Below are positions 22,801-34,632 of a stretch of 64,000 nt of DNA, one piece after another (the stretch's first letter is position 1; every line of letters starts with the position of its first letter). A program made the position numbers and the translations under genes. Under the pieces are notes generated by a model. It was not told where the DNA came from, did not search any database, and worked only from the letters and a program-made list of their open reading frames with translations. This DNA is from Monoplex corrugatus (taxonomy: Eukaryota; Mollusca; Gastropoda; Littorinimorpha; Ranellidae). The DNA is taken from contig JAPXFY010000031.1 in assembly GCA_030674185.1 (NCBI GenBank), positions 44,264,874 through 44,328,873 on the forward strand. Reading direction: 5' to 3'.

Positions 22801-23127
22801 TATTCTTAACTTCTACCTTTGGAAAATAAAGCACTATTATCATTATTATTATCTCCTCCGAAATAAAAACTTTTTTTTCTTAATGAAGAAAGTTTGTCAA
22901 GATTGACAGTCAATGCCACATCTTTGAACAGATAAATAAATGAATGAAAATGTTGAAAAGATAAACAAATGAATGAATTAATCCATATATACATAAAAGT
23001 ATTAAATAGATAAAACTATTCAAGTGTAATTAAATCAACTAGAACAGAAAAATAACACGTACGCACGTCCTTACCTCTGGGAAAAATATCTAAAAAAACA
23101 AAACAAAAAACCCCACAAAAAAAAAAT

Positions 23128-23211
23128 TGTCAGAAGTGGGATTCGAACCCACGCCTGGAGAACCAGACTGCGACCTGAACGCAGCGCCTTGGACCGCTCG
23201 GCCATCCTGAC
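23128..23211 (-). tRNA. tRNA-Leu(CAG), copy 8
   Basis: Intact 84-nt class II tRNA with anticodon CAG and no tRNA-Cys partner. It ends the array. Flanking similarity to other units fades soon after it. Confidence 0.95.
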
Positions 23212-23499
23212 ATCTGACTGAATATACCGTCAATAGAGACTGTATACCTACATTATTAAGGGGAGTAACCATTTCTTTTCGCATGCAGTGCGAGTGCTGA
23301 AACTACCTCGCAAGCGACCTGTCTATCCCACGGACCGCTCTTCACGCTATAGTACCGCGCCATTCCCCCCCCCCTTGTGATTCTTTTATTTCGTATTGGG
23401 TGATTATTTCTATATATGTGAAAGCTAATTCTTCCTTAGAACTGAGTAGGAACGACAACTCTGTTGTTGCTGTGATATCTGATCGTTCATAATAATGCG

Positions 23500-23870
23500 C
23501 TTTGTGCATGCTGCGCACGAACTTTTCAGTTTGTTGAAGAAAAGATTCATTGCACTCGGGCAATTCCACATGCGCTCCACCCATACGTTGCCAGCAATTA
23601 TCTGGCAGATTCCACAGCCCACGTAAAATCAAATGCGTTGGCAAGGTTTTGAAATGGAGGAAAGAAGGGGGGGGGGGGGGGGGTCGCAGGAAAAGGATCT
23701 AAAACAGTAAGCTGACAGCACCAGAATGATGGAAACATTAACACTGGCAGCAAACAACCAGTTTTTAATGTCAGCAGGCAGGGATTGAACTCGAGATATC
23801 GGATCTTGAGTCCACGGCTTTGTCAACAATGAACCAACCATCCTGTACGTGTTGGACCTCTGTTTATCAT
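23500..23870 (-). mobile_element. SINE-like module 1, inverted copy outside the regular unit
   Basis: Read on the minus strand, a tRNA-like head near 23845-23780 (GGTTGGTTCATTG, CGAGTTCAATCCC) precedes a body with GTTTCCATCATTCTGG, CTGCCAGATAATTGCTGG and GTGGAGCGCATGTGG. A G-run of about 18 lies near 23665-23683. This copy shows the module is dispersed. Confidence 0.6.
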
Positions 23871-23972
23871 CTCATGTGCCGGCAAAAGACCAGCATCAGA
23901 CGACCATTCAAGGTCCAGTAGAGAGGAAAGAAAATCCCTGTCTCACTGGGAATGGAACAAATTTTTGACATC

Positions 23973-24051
23973 TTAACCCTTTGACTCCCGCAAGCTGTCC
24001 AACAGTATCATGCAGGACACTGGTGGCTAGGGTGCGGGAGTCAAGGGTTAA
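23973..24051. mobile_element. Short palindromic MITE with TTAA ends
   Basis: Imperfect inverted repeats begin TTAACCCTTTGACTCCCGCA and end with the matching complement and TTAA. Terminal TTAA on both sides suggests piggyBac-type target choice. Longer relatives lie at 47218, 54789 and 61243. No transposase is present. Confidence 0.7.
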
Positions 24052-24059
24052 GTGGAAGC

Positions 24060-24540
24060 ATATATATCCCTTCCACTAGTCTCACATTTTTCTTGAAGCG
24101 ATATTTTAAAACCTGCCTTCCTTGATAGTTTTCTTTTAAACGTTCCCATTTTACTTTCTTAGATATGTAAACAATAAACACCACGAGGGTGCGGATGGGA
24201 CCCGGAGCACCAATGCCCTGCCACTCTCCGGACAATCACCCCCCAAGCTCCCGACGCCACTCGATAGTTATTTCACAAAGCAAAGGAGGGCTGCCCATGC
24301 GCTGCATGATCCATTCGGACCCAGTTATCGTGTTAGACGTTTTACATGATGTCACTACATTACTTTTCCAGCCTGTCCTTTGCCTTTACTGGGTGCTGTG
24401 TAAGATGTTACAGATGATGTCGTTACACTTAGTAGAGTTCTGCTACATGAGTTTTGGATGGTTCGGTCTGTGTTATGTATGGAGGGCCCCTCTTCTCTGG
24501 TTACCTAAGGCACCAGTTCTTACGATATAGTCTGTATTTG
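24060..24540. other. No gene recognised
   Basis: Mixed-composition sequence. A plus-strand frame of 113 codons at 24189-24530 has no motif I recognise. Confidence 0.5.
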
Positions 24541-24598
24541 GTGAGGTGTGTGTGTGTTTGTGTTTGTGCGTGTGTGTGTTCGATGGTGTTTGTTTTTT

Positions 24599-24657
<59 letters not shown>

Positions 24658-24809
24658 GTGTGTACGCGCGCGCGCCTGTATGTGTTTGTATGTGCGTGCG
24701 TGTGTGTGTGTGTGTGCGGTGTATGTTTGTGTATGTGTTTTATGGTGTTTATCCTTTTCTATCATTTTGTTTTGTATGTGTGTGTGTGAGTGTGTGTGCG
24801 CGATCGAAC

Positions 24810-24840
<31 letters not shown>

Positions 24841-24885
24841 TGTGCGCGCGCGCGCTCGCGTGTGTGTATGTGCGTGTACTAGCGC
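24541..24885. repeat. GT microsatellite with CG runs
   Basis: Long GT tracts are interspersed with runs of alternating CG (24664-24675, 24809-24824, 24843-24858). Purine-pyrimidine alternation of this kind can adopt Z-DNA. Val/Cys and His/Thr frames are artefacts. Confidence 0.93.
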
Positions 24886-24889
24886 GTTG

Positions 24890-25545
24890 ATGGGCGCTGA
24901 AGATAGGGTGGAGCGGGTATCTCTCTTTTTCAACAGCTTCCATTCAATAGGGCCTAACTAGTCCATTTCACGCGAAGCTCAACTTCGACAGCTCACGTGT
25001 AATAATAAGGTTGTCAACTCCCAAAAACAGCCGGCACTGGACGCTGGCTGTCAAAGCGAGACAGAGCAAACACCACATCCAGTTTCTTTCCTTCCCAGCC
25101 GGTCAACGATACGCCAATAGAAAACTGCAGGATTTATATGGCTCATTGTTGTTACTAACAACCCGCTTGTTTCCTGCCACCAGTGCCGCGATAAAACTGT
25201 TGATGAAGGTGGTGCCAGTGTTAATTTTAACAGAGTCGTTGTAGCGACACAGGCTGTCAGTTGACTGTGAACCACCCCGAATTGTTACGAAATTAATTGT
25301 GTGAATTACCAGAGCGTGTGTGTGTTTAGGGGACAGAGTGTGTATAACGACAGGTCAAAGCCACTGATCCTGAGACGACGAAGATCTCTTGGAGGGAGGG
25401 AGTGAAAATAGTTATTTTTCTTCCAGTTTTTCTTATTCTTGAACTGGTGAGTTTATCATCATCATCATCTTCTTCATTTTCGTTGTCGCTTATAGTCGTC
25501 ATCAGCATATTCATCATCGTTCTAATTATCTTCTTTATTGTTTGG
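24890..25545. other. No gene recognised
   Basis: Short frames on both strands and a short ATC run near 25455-25480. Nothing else recognised. Confidence 0.5.
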
Positions 25546-26024
25546 AAGTAGTCCCCAGTGGGGATGCCGGGGGCTCTTTCAGTAAAAATAGTATTCCCAC
25601 GTTCTGGATATTCTACACTAGAATTTTCTTTTCTGTCAATCTCTTTGTTTCTTTCTTATTCCTTTTGCTTTCTGTCATTTCTTCCTATCATTTTCTTCCT
25701 TGCTGGTCCATTCACCTGTATGTGTTCGATAAATCCTAACTTTCTCTTAGGATTGATAATTCGACACATGTATTATGTGTATTATGTGCATTTTTGGCTC
25801 TAAGGAAATGTAATGTGCTCAAGCAATTTAGGTTATTCAGGCCCATTTTTATATGTATGTTTTAGTTACCTTAGTTATATTTAAATCTGTAGTCAGGTAT
25901 GTTTTTTTACTCCCCGGGTGACAAATTGGACGGAGTGGTCAACGCCAGGGGCATCTCCTTAGAGTATGTGTGTGAATGCATTGATATGTGTACTTGATTC
26001 TTTTTTCCAGATTTTTTTTTCTCC

Positions 26025-26612
26025 AGTGAGGTATGGTGTACTTTGTGAGGTGGTTATAGCCCTATCGCTCTGTGTAGTGAGGTATGGTGTACTTTGTGAG
26101 ATGGTTATAGCCCTATGGCTGTGTATAGTGAGGTATGGTGTACTTTGTGAGATGGTTATAGCCCTGATATGGCTCTGTGTAGTGACGTATGGTGTACTTT
26201 GTGAGATGGTTATAGCCCTGATATGGCTCTGTGTAGTGAGGTATGGTGTACTTTGTGAGATGGTTATAGCCCTATGGCTCTGTGTAGTGAGGTATGGTGT
26301 ACTTTGTGAGATGGTTATAGCCCTGATATGGCTCTGTGTAGTGAGGTATGGTGTACTTTGTGAGATGGTTATAGCCCTATGGCTCTGTGTAGTGAGGTAT
26401 GGTGTACTTTGTGAGATGGTTATAGCCCTATGGCTCTGTGTAGTGAGGTATGGTGTACTTTGTGAGATGGTTATACCCTGATATGGATCTGTGTAATGAG
26501 GTATGGTGTACTTTGTGAGATGGTTATAGCCCTGATATGGCTCTGTGCAGTGAGGTATGGTGTACTTTGTGAGATGGTTATAGCCCTATGGCTCTGTGTA
26601 GTCAGGTCAGAC
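26025..26612. repeat. 51/54-bp minisatellite, left block (about 11 units)
   Basis: Units contain GAGGTATGGTGTACTTTGTG, AGATGGTTATAGCCCT and GGCTCTGTGTAGT. Units with CCCTATGG are 51 bp and those with CCCTGATATGG are 54 bp. Both are multiples of three, so frames stay open and give a repeated 17-18 residue peptide. I treat this as non-coding. Confidence 0.95.
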
Positions 26613-26720
26613 AAATACGTCTGCTACTGGCAAGCTGTAGCCCAGTACTACCTGTCACAGCAGGAGACTTGGAGAGGGGATTGGCGCCACCAAGGATTAA
26701 CCTAAGCCCACAGAAAAGAT

Positions 26721-29390
26721 ATGAGAGACACTATAGCCAACAACATACCGGATCGGTCGGGGCCCGGGTTACAAACGACCGCGCTTACCACTGACAAGCA
26801 CCAGGGTGGAAGTGAAAAGTCAGCTACTGGGGCAAAGACATCATTCAAACTGCCAACGGAAAAAGCTACCATTGGAACCTGGAATGTCCGTACACTTCAT
26901 CAGTGCGGCAAAGTAAAAGAACTAGAACACGAGCTGAGACGCTACCAATGGGACATTGTGGGTATATCGGAAGTAAGATGGACAGGCTTCGGAGAAGCAA
27001 TCACAGAGGAAGGACACAAGATGTGGTACAGTGGCGAAGAGTCACTACATGAAAATGGCGTAGCTTTCATCGTACGCAAAGAAGTCATTGGATGCATCAT
27101 GAGCTGCACGCCTGTCAACAGCAGAATCATCAGCATTCGGGTGTCAGCCAAACCAAAGAACATCACCATCATACAAGTGTATGCTCCAACTACCAGCCAC
27201 GAAGACCAGGTGGTTGAAGAATTCTATGAGAAAATAGAAGACACCATCGGAAAAGCCCCCAGGAAAGACATCATCATAGTTCAGGGGGACTTCAACGCCA
27301 AAGTCGGCCCAGATGCCTACAAAAACTGGGCTGGAACAGTGGGTCAATTTGGCACAGGGGAAACTAATGACAGGGGACTTCGCCTTCTGGAGTTTGCCTG
27401 CACCCAACGGCTCACCATTGCCAACACCCTCTACCCCCACAAACTGTCAAGAAGAACAACCTGGCATGCGCCGAACGGAAAGACTCACAACCAGATCGAC
27501 TTTGTCCTCACACCGCGGCGCTTCAAATCAAGCATTAATAAAGCAAAGACGAGGACATACCCTGGAGCTGATATAGGCAGCGACCACGACCTCGTGCTGC
27601 TCACAATGAAGATCAAATTGAAAAAGAAGTACCAAGCTGCGCAGCCACGCATCAAGTTTGACCTGGAAAAGCTAAAAGATCCAGAGATAGAAGAGGCATT
27701 CCAGGCACAGCTCGGGGGGCGGTTCGCGGCACTCAACTTCCTGGACAGCGACATCAACGACCTCACAAACAACTTTGGTGAGGCAGTCCGCGAAACAGCA
27801 GAGGAGGTACTGGGGCGACAGAGGAAGAAACACCAAGCATGGATCTCAAATGACATCCTTGACCTCTGCGACAACAGAAGATCACTGAAGAAGACGAAAA
27901 ACTCCAGCCCTGAAGAAGCCGCACAGTATCGTAAAACCAACAACCTTGTAAAGAAGAAAATGATTGAAGCCAAAGAACAATGGATCAACAACCAGTGTGA
28001 GAACATCGAGAAAGGCATGAAAAAAGGAAACAGCAAACATGCCTTCACCACACTGAAAAACCTTACCAAGACGCAGCAAAACAGATCGTCAGTCATCGAG
28101 GATACCTCAGGCGAGCTGCTGACAGAAAGCTCCGCTGTTCTGAACAGATGGACGCAGTACTGCCAAGAACTATACAACTACCCAATACAGCCAGATGACA
28201 GTTTGTTTCAGGGGGACTCAACACCATTGAGGGAATCCTCACCGCTACCAGTGATGAGAGAAGAAGTGGAAGAAGCCATCCGCAGCCTACCAGCAGGGAA
28301 ATCACCTGGAGCAGACAATATCCCAGCAGAGCTGCTCAAACATGGAGGGAATGATTTGGTCACTCGTGTAACATCGATTTGTCAGAAGATCTGGGAGACA
28401 AAACAGTGGCCCACAGAATGGACTCAATCACTCATCATCCCCCTGCCCAAAAAGGGAAATATGCGCCAATGCCAGAACTACAGAACAATAAGTCTCATTA
28501 GCCACACCAGCAAGATCATGCTCAGAGTCATATTGAATCGACTGAAGAAAGAAGCGGAAGAACACCTTGCGGAAGAACAAGCTGGATTTAGGGCGGGCAG
28601 AAGCACAGTAGAACAGATCTTCACCTGCCGGATAATGATGGAGAAACATCTGCAGCATCAGAGAGACCTGTTCCACAACTTCATAGACTTTAAAAAAGCA
28701 TTCGACAGGGTGTGGCATAAGGGTTTGTGGCAGGTGCTAAGAAAGTTTGGCATAGAGGAAGGTCTCGTCCAAACCATCCAGGCGCTGTATAACACTGCCA
28801 GCAGCGCAGTTCTCCTCAACAACCAGATAGGGGACTACTTCAAGACCACAGTTGGAGTCCGTCAAGGCTGCCTACTCTCTCCCGTGCTGTTCAATCTCTT
28901 CCTGGAGAACATCATGCGTGAAGCCCTCCATGACTTCCACTCCACTGTCTCCATCGGAGGAAGAACCATCAACAACCTGAGGTTCGCAGATGACATCGAC
29001 CTGATGGGAGGCAGCAACGAAGAACTACAAGACCTGACCATGAGACTGGAAGAAAGTGCAGGTGCACACGGAATGGAAGTGAGCACAGAAAAAAGCAAAG
29101 TCCTGGTCAACAGCACAACCAACACCCATGCTGAAATCTACATGAACGGGCAACAGCTTGAAGAAGTGGACGCTTTCAAACACCAAAGACGGTCGCTCTA
29201 CAACAGAAATCAAGACCAGACTAGCGATCGCAACAGCAGCAATGGTAAAGCTAAAGATCTGGAAGAGCAGAGAGATCGGCTTTCCATCGAAGATGAAGCT
29301 GTACAAGTCCCTGGTGCTCCCCATCCTGCTGTATGGATGCGAAAGCTGGACCATGACAGCAGAGACCACCAAGAGAATCCAGACGTTTGA
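26721..29390 (+). pseudogene. RTE endonuclease-reverse transcriptase, frame-broken near its end
   Basis: The frame starts at ATG 26721. The AP endonuclease domain (about residues 48-300) shows TWNVRT, SEVRW, GDFNAK (D near 190) and SDHDLV (near 287), covering the usual catalytic Asn, Glu, Asp and His. The RT domain follows with GKSPGADNIPAELLK, PLPKKG, NYRTISL, AGFRAGRST, DFKKAFDRVWH, GVRQGCLLSPVLFN and FADD (near 755). Around 29170-29185 the conserved reading continues in another frame, consistent with a small deletion. After that point residues to the stop at 29388-29390 are out of frame. In other molluscs such frames are often annotated as craniofacial-development-protein-2-like, which is retroelement-derived naming. 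Confidence 0.88.
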
Positions 29391-29763
29391 AACTAAATGC
29401 TTCAGGCGCTTGCTCGGGATCTCTTGGCAAGATCGGAAGACAAACGACTTTGTGTGGAGCCAAATAACAACACTCGCAGGCCCACAAGAACCCCTCCTGG
29501 CAACAGTCAAGAACAGGAAGCTTTCGTGGTTCGGGCATGTCACACGCCACAACTCACTGCCCAAAACGGTCCTCCAGGGTACACTGGGAGGCGGCAGACG
29601 AAGGGGACGACAAGCCAAATGCTGGATGGACATCATCAAAGAATGGACCAGGTTGGATGGCACCACGCTGGTGCGACAGGCGGAGGACAGGACCGGTTTG
29701 CGATGGCTGGCTTCAAGAGTGTCTCTCATCTCTCCTCTACGCCCATCACGGGCAGGAGAATGA
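29180..29763 (+). pseudogene. RTE C-terminal domain in the shifted frame
   Basis: In a second frame, overlapping the first, the C-terminal domain continues with DGRSTTEIKTRLAIA, LPILLYGCESWTMTAETTKR, KCFRRLLGISWQDRKTND, RKLSWFGHVTRH and GGGRRRGRQAKCWMD. It ends at a stop at 29761-29763, immediately before the ATG tail. The motif order matches the RTE fragments in the tRNA array. Because domain and polymerase lie in different frames, the copy is predicted non-functional unless the break is an assembly error. Confidence 0.85.
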
Positions 29764-29774
29764 TGATGATGATG

Positions 29775-32700
29775 AGTGAGGTATGGTGTACTTTGTGAGA
29801 TGGTTATAGCCCTATGGCTGTGTAGTGAGGTATGGTGTACTTTGTGAGATGGTTATAGCCCTATGGCTGTGTGTAGTGAGGTATGGTGTACTTTGTGAGA
29901 TGGTTATAGCCCTATGGCTGTGTAGTGAGGTATGGTGTACTTTGTGAGATGGTTATAGCCCTATGGCTGTGTAGTGATGTATGGTGTACTTTGTGAGATG
30001 GTTATAGCCCTATGGCTGTGTGTAGTGAGGTATGGTGTACTTTGTGAGATGGTTATAGCCCTATGGCTGTGTGTAGTGAGGTATGGTGTACTTTGTGAGA
30101 TGGTTATAGCCCTATGGCTGTGTAGTGAGGTATGGTGTACTTTGTGAGATGGTTATAGCCCTATGGCTGTGTGTAGTGAGGTATGGTGTACTTTGTGAGA
30201 TGGTTATAGCCCTATGGCTGTGTGTAGTGATGTATGGTGTACTTTGTGAGATGGTTATAGCCCTATGGCTGTGTAGTGAGGTATGGTGTACTTTGTGAGA
30301 TGGTTATAGCCCTATGGCTGTGTGTAGTGAGGTATGGTGTACTTTGTGAGATGGTTATAGCCCTATGGCTGTGTGTAGTGAGGTATGGTGTACTTTGTGA
30401 GATGGTTATAGCCCTGATATGGCTCTGTGTAGTGAGGTATGGTGTACTTTGTGAGATGGCTATAGCCCTGATATGGCTCTGTGTAGTGAGGAATGGTGTA
30501 CTTTGTGAGATGGTTATAGCCCTATGGCTCTGTGTAGTGAGGTATGGTGTACTTTGTGAGATGGTTATAGCCCTGATATGGCTCTGTGTAGTGAGGAATG
30601 GTGTACTTTGTGAGATGGTTATAGCCCTATGGCTCTGTGTAGTGAGGTATGGTGTACTTTGTGAGATGGTTATAGCCCTATGGCTGTGTGTAGTGAGGTA
30701 TGGTGTACTTTGTGAGATGGTTATAGCCCTGATATGGCTCTGTATAGTGAGGTATGGTGTACTTTGTGAGATGGTTATAGCCCTGATATGGCTCTGTGTA
30801 GTGAGGTATGGTGTACTTTGTGAGATGGTTATAGCCCTGATATGGCTCTGTGTAGTGAGGTATGGTGTACTTTGTGAGATGGTTATAGCCCTGATATGGC
30901 TCTGTGTAGTGAGGTATGGTGTACTTTGTGAGATGGTTATAGCCCTGATATGGCTCTGTGTAGTGAGGTATGGTGTACTTTGTGAGATGGTTATAGCCCT
31001 GATGTGGTCTGTGTAGTGAGGTATGGTGTATTTTGTGAGATGGTTATAGCCCTGATACGGCTCTGTGTAGTGAGGTATGGTGTACTTTGTGAGATGGTTA
31101 TAGGCCTATGGCTGTGTGTAGTGAGGTATGGTGTACTTTGTGAGATGGTTATAACCCTGATATGGCTGTGTGTAGTGAGGTATGGTGTACTTTGTGAGAT
31201 GGTTATAGCCCTATGGCTCTGTGTAGTGAGGTATGGTGTACTTTGTGAGATGGTTATAGCCCTGGTATGGCTGTGTGTAGTGAGGTATGGTGTACTTTGT
31301 GAGATGGTTATAGCCCTGTGGCTCTGTGTAGTGAGGTATGGTGTACTTTGTGAGATGGTTATAGCCCTGTGGCTCTGTGTAGTGAGGTATGGTGTACTTT
31401 GTGAGATGGTTATAGCCCTATGGCTGTGTGTAGTGAGGTATGGTGTACTTTGTGAGATGGTTATAGCCCTGTGGCTCTGTGTAGTGAGGTATGGTGTACT
31501 TTGTGAGATGGTTATAGCCCTATGGCTCTGTGTAGTGAGGTATGGTGTACTTTGTGAGATGGTTATAGCCCTGTGGCTCTGTGTAGTGAGGTATGGTGTA
31601 CTTTGTGAGATGGTTATAGCCCTATGGCTGTGTGTAGTGAGGTATGGTGTACTTTGTGAGATGGTTATAGCCCTATGGCTCTGTGTAGTGAGGTATGGTG
31701 TACTTTGTGAGATGGTTATAGCCCTATGGCTCTGTGTAGTGAGGTATGGTGTACTTTGTGAGATGGTTATAGCCCTATGGCTCTGTGTAGTGAGGTATGG
31801 TGTACTTTGTGAGATGGTTATAGCCCTATGGCTGTGTAGTGAGGTATGGTGTACTTTGTGAGATGGCTATAGCCCTATGGCTGTGTATAGTGAGGTATGG
31901 TGTACTTTGTGAGATGGTTATAGCCCTGATATGGCTCTGTGTAGTGAGGTATGGTGTACTTTGTTATGGTTATAGCCCTATGGCTATGTGTAGTGAGGTA
32001 TGGTGTACTTTGTGAGATGGTCATAGCCCTATGGCTCTGTGTAGTGAGGTATGGTGTACTTTGTTATGGTTATAGCCCTATGGCTATGTGTAGTGAGGTA
32101 TGGTGTACTTTGTGATGGTTATAGCCCTGAATGGCTCTGTGCAGTGAGGTATTGTGTATTTTGTGAGATGGTTATAGCCCTGATATGGCTCTGTGTAGTG
32201 AGGTATGGTGTACTTTGTGAGATGGTTATAGCCCTGATATGGCTCTGTGTAGTGAGGTATGGTGTACTTTGTGAGATGGTTATAGCCCTGATATGGCTCT
32301 GTGCAGTGAGGTATGGTGTACTTTGTGAGATGGTTATAGCCCTATGGCTCTGTGTAGTGAGGTATGGTGTACTTTGTGAGATGGTTATAGCCCTATGGCT
32401 GTGTGTAGTGAGGTATGGTGTACTTTGTGAGATGGTTATAGCCCTATGGCTGTGTGCAGTGAGGTATGGTGTACTTTGTGAGATGGTCATAGCCCTGATA
32501 TGGCTCTGTGCAGTGAGGTATGGTGTACTTTGTGAGATGGTCATAGCCCTGATATGGCTCTGTGTAGTGAGGTATGGTGTACTTTGTGAGATGGTTATAG
32601 CCCTATGGCTGTGTGTAGTGAGGTATGGTGTACTTTGTGAGATGGTCATAGCCCTGATATGGCTCTGTGTAGTGAGGTATGGTGTACTTTGTGATGGTTA

Positions 32701-34530
32701 TAGCCCTGATATGGCTCTGTGTAGTGAGGTATGGTGTACTTTGTGAGATGGTTATAGCCCTATGGCTCTGTGTAGTGAGGTATGGTGTACTTTGTGAGAT
32801 GGTTATAGCCCTATGGCTCTGTGTAGTGAGGTATGGTGTACTTTGTGAGATGGTTATAGCCCTATGGCTCTGTGTAGTGAGGTATGGTGTACTTTGTGAG
32901 ATGGTTATAGCCCTATGGCTGTGCAGTGAGGAATGGTGTACTTTGTGAGATGGTTATAGCCCTGATATGGCTCTGTGTAGTGAGGTATGGTGTACTTTGT
33001 GAGATGGTTATAGCCCTGATATGGCTCTGTGTAGTGAGGAATGGTGTACTTTGTGAGATGGTTATAGCCCTATGGCTCTGTGTAGTGAGGTATGGTGTAC
33101 TTTGTGAGATGGTGTATAGCCCTGATATGGCTCTGTGTAGTGAGGTATGGTGTACTTTGTGAGATGGTTATAGCCCTATGGCTCTGTGTAGTGAGGTATG
33201 GTGTACTTTGTGAGATGGTTATAGCCCTGATATGGCTCTGTGTAGTGAGGTATGGTGTACTTTGTGAGATGGTTATAGCCCTGATATGCTGTGTGTAGTG
33301 AGGTATGGTGTACTTTGTGAGATGGTTATAGCCCTGATATGGCTGTGTGTAGTGAGGTATGGTGTACTTTGTGAGATGGTTATAGGCCTATGGCTCTGTG
33401 TAGTGAGGTATGATGTACTTTGTGAGATGGTTATAGCCCTGATGTGGCTCTGTGTAGTGAGGTATGGTGTACTTTGTGAGATGGTTATAGGCCTATGGCT
33501 GTGTGTAGTGAGGTATGGTGTACTTTGTGAGATGGTTATAGCCCTATGGCTCTGTGCAGTGAGGTATGGTTTATTTTGTGAGATGGTTATAGCCCTATGG
33601 CTCTGTGTAGTGAGGTATGGTTTATTTTGTGAGATGGTTATAGCCCTATGGCTCTGTGTAGTGAGGTATGGTTTATTTTGTGAGATGGTTATAGCCCTAT
33701 GGCTCTGTGTAGTGAGGTATGGTTTATTTTGTGAGATGGTTATAGCCCTATGGCTGTGTGTAGTGAGGTATGGTGTACTTTGTGAGATGGTTATAGCCCT
33801 ATGGCTCTGTGCAGTGAGGTATGGTGTACTTTGTGAGATGGTTATAGCCCTATGGCTCTGTGTAGTGAGGTATGGTGTACTTTGTGAGATGGTTATAGCC
33901 CTGATATGGCTCTGTGTAGTGAGGTATGGTGTACTTTGTGAGATGGTTATAGCGCTATGGCTCTGTGTAGTGAGGTATGGTGTACTTTGTGAGATGGTTA
34001 TAGCCCTATGGCTCTGTGTAGTGAGGTATGGTGTACTTTGTGAGATGGTTATAGCCCTATGGCTCTGTGTAGTGAGGTATGGTGTACTTTGTGAGATGGT
34101 TATAGCCCTATGGCTGTGTGTAGTGAGGTATGGTGTACTTTGTGAGATGGTTATAGCCCTATGGCTGTGTGTAGTGAGGTATGGTGTACTTTGTGAGATG
34201 GTTATAGCCCTATGGCTGTGTGTAGTGAGGTATGGTGTACTTTGTGAGATGGTTATAGCCCTATGGCTGTGTATAGTGAGGTATGGTGTACTTTGTGAGA
34301 TGGTTATAGCCCTGATATGGCTCTGTGCAGTGAGGTATGGTGTACTTTGTGAGATGGTTATAGCCCTGATATGGCTCTGTGTAGTGAGGTATTGTGTACT
34401 TTGTGATGTTATAGCCCTATGGCTGTGTAGTGAGGTATGGTGTACTTTGTGATGTTATAGCCCTATGGCTCTGTGTAGTGAGGTATGGTGTACTTTGTGA
34501 TGTTATAGCCCTGATATGGCTCTGTGTAGT
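29775..34530. repeat. 49/51/54-bp minisatellite, right block (about 90 units)
   Basis: Same unit as the left block. Near the RTE (29775-30290) many units are the 49-bp form ending GGCTGTGTAGT. Further right, 51- and 54-bp forms dominate. Runs of one variant occur: at least five consecutive 54-bp units around 30720-31000, and four consecutive units with TTTATTTTGTGAG at about 33565-33745. The long plus-strand frames (30276-31016, 31004-31861, 32051-32746, 33286-34452) simply follow unit lengths divisible by three. Confidence 0.95.
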
Positions 34531-34570
34531 CGACTGGGCTTTAAGCAACAATAATAGTAACAAAGTGCGG

Positions 34571-34574
<4 letters not shown>

Positions 34575-34631
<57 letters not shown>
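34575..34631. repeat. GT microsatellite
   Basis: A pure GT run just outside the right edge of repeat D. Confidence 0.95.

Positions 34632-34632
<1 letters not shown>

Larger units (their letters stand above)
26613..29776 (+). mobile_element. Near-full-length RTE-like retrotransposon inserted in the minisatellite
   Basis: The insertion begins where the minisatellite breaks off after GTGTAGT. It has about 108 bp of leader, an endonuclease-reverse transcriptase frame, a short 3' UTR and an ATG repeat tail (29761-29776), after which the minisatellite resumes at GTGAGGTATGG. A length near 3.2 kb, a single ORF with AP endonuclease plus RT, and a short-repeat tail match the RTE clade. There is no RNase H. 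No clear target duplication longer than two or three bases is visible. Confidence 0.88.
25551..34560 (-). mobile_element. Dispersed repeat D with an internally expanded minisatellite and nested RTE
   Basis: The left part (25551-26030) is the reverse complement of the body of four other copies (53040, 53935, 58840, 60245). Shared words include GGCGTTGACC, CTCCGTCCAATTT, AATTATCAATCCTAAGAG and AACACATACAGGTGAATGG. The right edge (34531-34560) matches the opposite end of those copies (TTAAAGCCCAGTCGACT on the minus strand). In the other copies a single segment of about 51-54 bp lies between these two parts. Here that segment is repeated about 100 times and interrupted by an RTE element. The class of repeat D is unknown; I see no transposase or tRNA head. 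Confidence 0.85.

Noticed and set aside
24541..24961. Cys/Val-rich 114-137 codon frames
   Set aside because: They lie in a GT/CG microsatellite.
27485..28177. Minus-strand frame of 230 codons within the RTE element
   Set aside because: It is antisense to a motif-rich endonuclease-reverse transcriptase frame.
30276..34452. Long frames encoding a 17-18 residue repeat with VRYGVLCEMVIAL
   Set aside because: The minisatellite unit is usually 51 or 54 bp, so frames stay open by arithmetic; 49-bp units break them and the unit derives from a non-coding dispersed repeat.
26025..34530. Possible CRISPR array
   Set aside because: Units are directly abutting with no unique spacers, no cas genes are present, and the context is eukaryotic.
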